From Neostapfia colusana (lineage: Eukaryota > Streptophyta > Magnoliopsida > Poales > Poaceae): a DNA stretch of 64,000 nt. Each line of letters starts with the position of its first letter. The first letter of the stretch is position 1. The notes beneath the pieces were generated by a model. The model was not told the DNA's origin, searched no databases, and saw only the letters and a list, made by a program, of their open reading frames with translations. Location: assembly GCA_030760725.1 (NCBI GenBank), contig JASWHV010000012.1, positions 80,860,968-80,924,967 of the forward strand, written 5' to 3'. A program made the translations under genes and the position numbers. This document shows positions 57,844 through 64,000 of this stretch, piece by piece.

Positions 57844-60351
57844 GTAAACAACCAACACATGGGATTCAATTTAAGACCTAAGTATGCAAGTCTAACTAAA
57901 ATCCTAAAAAGATGCAAAATGGTCAAGGGCACTTGCCTTTTTCTTATATCGTTGCTCAGTCTACAGATTGAACTCTTGATCTTCAGGGTCTTGCGGTTGC
58001 AGGTCGAACGTCGGCTTGGAAATTGATTTTATCCACGCCATCATATGTGAAATGGACATATCGAGAAACAATGAGAAACACTACCACACAAGCATTCCTA
58101 ATGTATTACATACAGGCGAAACCTATTAAGTCGTCGTGTGCTGGCTCTTTATTTCAGTTTTAGGTCATCAATTTCTTATGATGTGCAAGATGAAAATGTT
58201 ATTATACATTTTACATACTATTATGCATTCCTAAACTCTTAGGTTAGTGTCCTATGTAAGACAACAACTAATCATGTGCTAGAATGTAAATTCAACAGGT
58301 TTTAGGGGGGGGGTTCAGGTAATTACATATCTATCTAGGGGTTCATTTTGCAATATCACAGCAGGGTATACAATTTAAAAAGGTGAATTCAGCTTGTCTT
58401 AGGGTGTTGGGTGTAAAATCAGCATTAGAAGAGAGCTAAAATGTGCAATCAGCGGAAACAGGGGCTTATTTATTAGTTGACAGCAAGGTGCAAGGGTTAA
58501 AAATATAACTTTAGGATACTACAGGGTGTTTTCTGTGATTACAGCAAGGCCTAGGGGGTATGGTGATTTTCCAGAATGGTACAGGAGCTAAAACATAAAT
58601 TTCAGAGGGTTCTAGGGGTTATATGTAATCTCAGAAGGACTAAGGATGATTTTCATAAAAACAGGGGTACTCAGGGTCTAAAATGTTATTTCCTAGGAGT
58701 TACAGGGGCTAAACCATTAATTTCAGTGCATTCCAGGGCTGAAATACTAAAACGGAGGATTCACAAGAGTCTAGCATCAATTTTACTTCGAAATCCCTAA
58801 TTCCCTAAGAGTACAAGGTCGATTTTGTGAAAACCAAGGGCTGATTGCAGGGTTCCGAAAAATCAGGGGGCTAGGTGCAAAAACTACCTCAGAAAAGAGT
58901 CGGTTTAACCGATGTCGTCGGATCAGGCGCCACCGGCTGGGATTTAAAATCCCAACCTGTATCCCCCCGATCTAATTCGGGACCCTTGATCTTAGATCAG
59001 GCGGCTCGGGGCTCGCTCGGCCGAACTCAGCCACCCGGCGGTCAGTGTTCCGCGGCGTTGTGCCATGGCTAGAGCCTAGGGGTTCGCAGGCGCTTGTCAT
59101 CTATGTCCTACGAAGCTTCCTACGCTTAGCTAATCACTGAAAACGAAAGAGAGGAGCTCGAGATCTCACCTAGGGGTCCTGTGTGACCCGAGGCGGCGCG
59201 GGGAAGATCTTATGGCGGGTAGACGATGGGGAGCTTCGGTTCACGTCGAGATCGATGTTGAAGCAGGGTCCCTCCAAGGTTTTGGGGTCGGCGACGTGCT
59301 TGGAGACCCGCGGGGTAGACGCTCGACGTCGATCCGAGTTGGAGTAAGCCCGGAGAAGGTTGCTGGTGTCCTGAAGGGAGAGCGCGCAGGGTGAACTGGA
59401 GCTCCGGAACGGGCGAGGACTTCCATGCGACGCCTCGCTCCCAGATCCGGTTGATGGGGCGGCGGGGTATGGGCGGTTCGCTTGTGGGGGAGGTGCAGTG
59501 AGGCGAGGAGCTTGATGGCAGGGAGGCTAGAGGGTGGGAGGCGATGGGGAGGGCGCCGGTCATAGGCTTCTCGCCGCCGGCCACAGCAAGCAACGCGACG
59601 AAGGCGGAGCGCGGGTGGAGGTGGGGAGCGCAGGAGCGGGGGTGCTGGCTGGCAACGCTGACGGAGGTGACGAGGGTGGGCGCACCGGCCGGGGGAGGGC
59701 GGCGCGGTGTGGAGAAGAAGGCGGCGGCGTGGGCAGCAGGCGTCGAACGAGCGGGGGCGCGCTGGCCAAGGACGAGCGGTGCCGAGGCAGCGCGCGGGGT
59801 AGCGGGGCGACCTGGCCGGGCCATCGGGCGTGGGCCCAGGGCGGGGAGGGGGGCAAGGCGTCTCGCCGGGGGGTCGGGCAAGGTGTGCAGGCGCAGGAGA
59901 AGCTCGAGGGGGTGGCAGCGTGGGTTGTGGGGGTGGTGGAGGGTGCTCGCCGGCCGGAGAGAAAGGGAGGTGGGCGGTGGGTGTGTCTGCTGGGGAGAGG
60001 GTGGGAGGAGGCGTCGCGCCATGGGTGGGGGCTCGGGAGAGGCACTTGGCCGCGGCGGTGGAGGAAGAGCAAGGCGGGGTGGAGTTGGGGAGCGCGGCGC
60101 TGTGGAGGACGGCGGCGCCGTGGGTGGGGAAGGCGCGCCCGGTGGGAGGGGCTCGGGGAGAGGAGAAGAGAGGTTAGGGATTTGGAGGAAAAAAGAGAAA
60201 GTAGATGTTGACGTGTGGGTCCCACCGGTCAGAGAGAGAAAGGGAATCCAATGCGCGGGTGGGCTTGGGCTGCTGAGAGATAGAAGCAGTTTCAGCCCAA
60301 ATTGATTGGGCTTAAGTTTTTTTTGCACCTTTTGTATTGCCGGGTGTTACA
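57844..60351 (-). repeat. Element G 5' LTR, outer part
   Basis: Co-linear with 39556-42057 at high identity and ends GGGTGTTACA before the TCAGT duplication. The first 1.18 kb (up to the H insertion point) and the G primer site are missing. GTAAA at 57844-57848 would be the surviving target duplication of H. Confidence 0.92.
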
Positions 60352-60356
60352 TCAGT

Positions 60357-61212
60357 TTACCTCTAGATTTTGGAGGAAGCTGCAGAAAGCTATGGGTACA
60401 CGACTGGATTTTAGCTCCGCCTATCACCCACAAACCGAAAGGACAAACCAAATTTTGGAGGACATGTTGAAGCTTGCGCCTTGAAACGTGGGCGTAGTTG
60501 GGATAGGAGTTTACCGTACGCCGAATTCTCCTATAACAACATCTATCAAGCTAGCTTGAAGATGGCGCCTTTCGAAGCATTGTATGGTCGGCGGTGTAGA
60601 ACGCCGCTGTTCTGGAACGAGACCGGAGAGAACCAGGTGTTTGGACCCGAAGTGCTACAAGAAGCTGAAAAGCAAGTCCAAACGATACGGGAGAACTTAA
60701 AGACTGCTCAGTCACGATAGAAAGGCTATGCGGACAATAGGCGAAGGAAGTTGACTTTCGAAGTAGGAGACTTCGTATACCTTAAGGTGTCACCTATCCG
60801 TGGCCAACGACGTTTCAACGTCAAAGGCAAGCTAGCACCTAGCTACATCGGACCATTTAAGATTTTGGACAAGAGAGGAGAAGTATCCTATCAACTAGAG
60901 CTCCCAACATATCTCTCCGACGTACATGACGTGTTTCATGTATCTCAGCTCAAGAAGTGCTTGAGAGTACCAGAGGAGCAAGTACCAATGGAAGAGCTTG
61001 AACTTCAAGAGGACCTGACTTATGCGGAGCACCCTGTCCGAATTTTGGACGTAAGAGAAAGGGTCACAAGGAACAAAGTGATCCGATGGTGCAAGATACA
61101 ATGGAGCCATCACACCGAAGCTGAAGCCACATGGGAGCGTGAAGAAGACATCAAGGCAGAATTCCCTCATCTATTCTCTACTAACGAATCTCGAGGGCGA
61201 GATTCAATTTAA
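60357..61212 (+). pseudogene. Element E pol, part 2 (integrase end and chromodomain)
   Basis: Resumes at TTTACCTCTAGATTTTGG after the G insertion. A 12-bp deletion near 60431 removes DGQT between two ACAAAC repeats, close to the third catalytic residue. A 1-bp deletion near 60470 shifts the frame, and CAG to TAG at 60718-60720 stops it. From 60751 the frame is open through the integrase C-terminal region and chromodomain (VIRWCKIQWSHHTEAEATWERE) to RGRDSI. Confidence 0.92.
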
Positions 61213-61224
61213 GGGGGGTAGATT
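61208..61224 (+). other. Polypurine tract of element E
   Basis: TTTAAGGGGGGTAGATT directly before TGTGACACCC. Confidence 0.9.
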
Positions 61225-64000
61225 TGTGACACCCTCATTTTTGGTTTCTGCATGTATTCATGTTTCATGTAGAAAAACACTTTTAAAATAGTTGAAACCG
61301 AGAAAGAATCAAAGAAGTTAGCCAAAAGAAGCAAATTCCAGTGTACAGAGAGCGCCGAAGACAACTCCCGCGACTCGCTGGCCACGTGGCGTGTTCGGAG
61401 CTCATCTTCACAAATGAGGAGTGGTCCGCCGCTAAACAGGCTACGTGGCAGGCTCGGGGCTCATCTCCACAAAGGGGGAGAGGTCCGACCCTGTGGGACA
61501 TGTGTTGCCCTCGGAGCTAGCCTCTGCGGAGAAGCGAGGGCAGTCCCGCAGGACACGTGTCACCTTAGAAGCTAGTCACCGCGGAAATCAGAGGACTAGT
61601 TGCGCGGGATACGTGTTGATCTCGGAGCTCACCTCTGAGAGGTTCGGTTCTATTGGACACGTGTCGCCATCGGAGCTTATCTCCGGGAGGTTCGTCACTG
61701 TTGGACACGTGTCAACCTCGGAGCTCGTCTCTGAGAAGAAAGGAAGTCCGGCGCTGTTAGGATATAGGTCACACCTGGAGCCACCTCCGAAGAGAGAGAA
61801 GGTCCGTCACTGACACATGGCGTGCGCGGAGCCACCTCCGAATAGAGAGGAGGTCCCGACCGCCAGGATACGTGGCGCACACGGAGCTCACCTCCGAAGG
61901 AGAGGGAGGTCTCGCTTGCTTGACACGTGGCACAACCGGAGCTCGCCTCTACGGAAAGAGGGAAACCAGGCCCCGATGGACACGTGGAGCTTCCGGAGCT
62001 CATCACCGCGGAGGTAACGAATTCTGGAGCGGTTTTTGCTTCTGTACGCATGGGAATACCAGTACGGGAGGAAACCGACAAGAATTCCACAATGTTACCA
62101 CACCAAATCAACTAAAAATAAGTTGTTAAGATTCAACAATAAGTTAAATACGACTCTTATTCGAAGTCCAATCAGATTAGAACTCTTTCTTCCCGATTAT
62201 AAATAGAATCCAAAACCTTTGGCCGAAACCACAAACTTCTTTTCCAACTCCTGAGCCGACGACTTAGAGCCCTAGCCCCCAGCTCGCCGAATAAACCCTT
62301 CGCCGGTGTTTGGTCGAGATAGATCACTGGAAGAGAGCCTCAACGATCTGTCTGATAAGAGAAGGACCCCGAGACTAAGAAGAACATAAGGTAGGTCTCC
62401 AATACCACCTTACGACATCATCGCGTTTTCTTTGCATCTGTTCTTCAATTCATTTTGAATAGAAGTTTTTTCGTGGACAGATCACTTGTTGATCGATTTA
62501 ATCTAAAGTCAAGATCTTCGCTACGTCCACAATTGATTCTACAACTCTATTCATCATAAAACCCATGCAAGCCATGCAAGAACACATACAAACTAAACTA
62601 CATCATAGGATTAACATGCATAAGCATCATCACATCTAGTTAAAATTTGTGCATGATATTGATTGCTGTGGATCTTGTATGTGCGTGATCATGTATAGAA
62701 GGACATGCTCAGGGAGCTACCTACGACGGGCTACAACAACAAGATTTTGAGCAACCGGAACAGTCAGAATAAGGCAAGTGCCCCTTGACCATATTGATCC
62801 TATATTTTGGGAAACTGTTTTCTTTTGCGAAAAGGTGTGTGTGTGTTGAGTCAAACATGATGGGAAACCCTTTTATAGGAGTTTACTAGTTTTGGTTAAA
62901 CCACCCTTGTCGCCAAGGAAGTTTATGAGTCGGGTATGGTTTTAATGTTATGCTTCGCTGAGTCCATGGGATTGGGAAGCGAGATGGATGTGTCTAGCTA
63001 ACTGCACTCGTAAGATTTATGAGAAACTGAGGTTGTTAAATGAACATGGATCGGAGGGAGATCTAGGGAAGCCTGGGTTTGTGAATGAGGTAGAAAGAGA
63101 TGGTGGTTTACTTGTCGTAGATCTAAGGACCGGTTCATGCGAGCACATGCCAGGATAACAGTGCCACCACAAGGCCAAGTATGGGTGCGGCTTAGCTGAC
63201 TAATTAGGTAAGTTGCTAGATTGTTATGGACCGTGGAAGGCGCGGAGAATGGGAGTCGAGTGAGGACTGCCCTGGGAACTGCATGGCACAAGAGGGGGCC
63301 CGTGAGTGGGAGAATTGGAGATTCTAGCCTGCCGGTGAAACCTTAGTGAGTCCATACATCTAGTAGCCCCTTTGTAAAGGCTATTTTGTGATCTCTTTAC
63401 CATACACCGACGGTTGTGTACTGGTATAATGGAGGTTCTGTAGGCGTTGACGGGTGACGAAATCACAAACTTGTGGGTAAAGAGGTGCAAACTCTGCAAA
63501 GTATAAAACTATCATGATAGCCGAGCTTATGGTCACGAGCGCCTGGCCAACTTCCATGATTAGTTGGATGGTTATTTTGGGATGGTTTGGTTTTGGTTTT
63601 GGTTTGGTTTTCGGGACTGTTGAGTCCGGGTGATAAGATTGGTTACATGACTGTTGAGTCATGGCAACGAGATTGGTCTCGGTGTGAGACGAAATTGTTT
63701 ATTAAATGAAATGGTAGCGAATATGAGATGGTATTCGTGAGATGGTAGCGAACACAAGAAGTTATTCGTGAGCAAGAATGAGGTTGATTAATGTCTGGTT
63801 GGGACATGAAAGGTAATGAACATAATGGAGGTATGATTGGTATTTTAATACATGTTGGGATTACATTCACTTAAAGATAAGTTGTTGTTTTATCGTGGTT
63901 TTGATAAATAACTTTGCTTTCTGCAATGAGCATTTTTATACCTACCTTGTTGTGAGCTACATATCATATTTTCCCGCACTTGCTGAGTACATCATTGTAC
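61225..64000 (+). repeat. Element E 3' LTR (runs off the window)
   Basis: Starts TGTGACACCCTCATTTTTGG. The ACGTG array is at about 61380-62010, TATAAATA at 62198-62205 and the hairpin at 63509-63520. By the 5' fragment, some hundreds of bases remain beyond the window. Confidence 0.93.
61380..62010 (+). promoter_or_regulatory. ACGTG (ABRE/G-box-like) array, element E 3' LTR
   Basis: About eleven degenerate units of around 60 bp. Cores include GGCCACGTGGCG, GGACACGTGTCA, GGACACGTGTCG and TGACACGTGGCA, most followed by CGGAGCTC. ACGTGGC and ACGTGTC fit the ABRE consensus. TATA follows 190 bp downstream of the array. Confidence 0.7.

Noticed and set aside
59210..60328. Long proline/arginine-rich open frames in the G LTR (both strands, several frames)
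   Set aside because: They lie in a GC-rich LTR domain where all frames stay open by composition, are broken in the other LTR copy and show no recognisable domain. Kept only as a low-ranked observation.

Overview
The window is 64 kb of plant heterochromatin made of nested, very large LTR retrotransposons. I found no host gene, tRNA or rRNA, and the only stretch I cannot tie to a recognisable part of an element is about 680 bp (42058-42737), which itself looks like element interior. All coding remnants belong to Ty3/gypsy chromoviruses: one fused gag-pol frame of about 1,500 codons with a CCHC knuckle, DSG protease, FIDD reverse transcriptase, RNase H, HHCC and DDE integrase, and a C-terminal chromodomain. 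They have LTRs of 3.0-3.7 kb and a primer site complementary to initiator methionine tRNA (TGGTATCAGAGCC). This architecture fits the Tekay/Del branch. GC-rich LTR promoter regions and the element types suggest a grass (Poaceae); the species cannot be told from the sequence.

Two kinds of element are present. The first (A, C, H and the more distant G; minus strand) has LTRs starting TGTCAC and ending GTTACA, and in A and H carries an extra frame (ORF0) between primer site and gag. The second (B and D on minus, E and J on plus) has LTRs with TGTGACxCCC-type termini, no ORF0, and an array of ABRE/G-box-like ACGTG motifs just upstream of the TATA box.

Layout: A, nearly complete and intact, 1-12127 (left LTR runs off the window), inserted into a B LTR. 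B remnant LTR, a piece of C-type LTR, an intact but chimeric B gag-pol and a complete B LTR, 12128-21226. C LTR end and broken C pol, 21227-24206, hit by D (24207-33423, decayed). A rearranged junction at 33423/33424 leads to E on the plus strand (33424-38379, continued 60357-64000). G is inserted in the E integrase with target duplication TCAGT (38380-60351). Inside G lie the remains of H (ORF0, primer site, LTR), and inside the H LTR sits J (44335-55214) with target duplication CCAGG. One large deletion between the G interior and H ORF0 explains why G and H have lost their gag-pol.

Insertion order read from nesting: E, then G, then H, then J; and C, then B and D, with A into B. A is the youngest, with LTRs about 99.5% identical by eye, and is the only copy that looks fully coding competent. 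The most interesting signals are the promoter-proximal arrays of ACGTG motifs (homogenised to a strict 57-bp repeat in D), a pair of hairpins in the LTR leader whose stem covaries between families, and the conserved ORF0.
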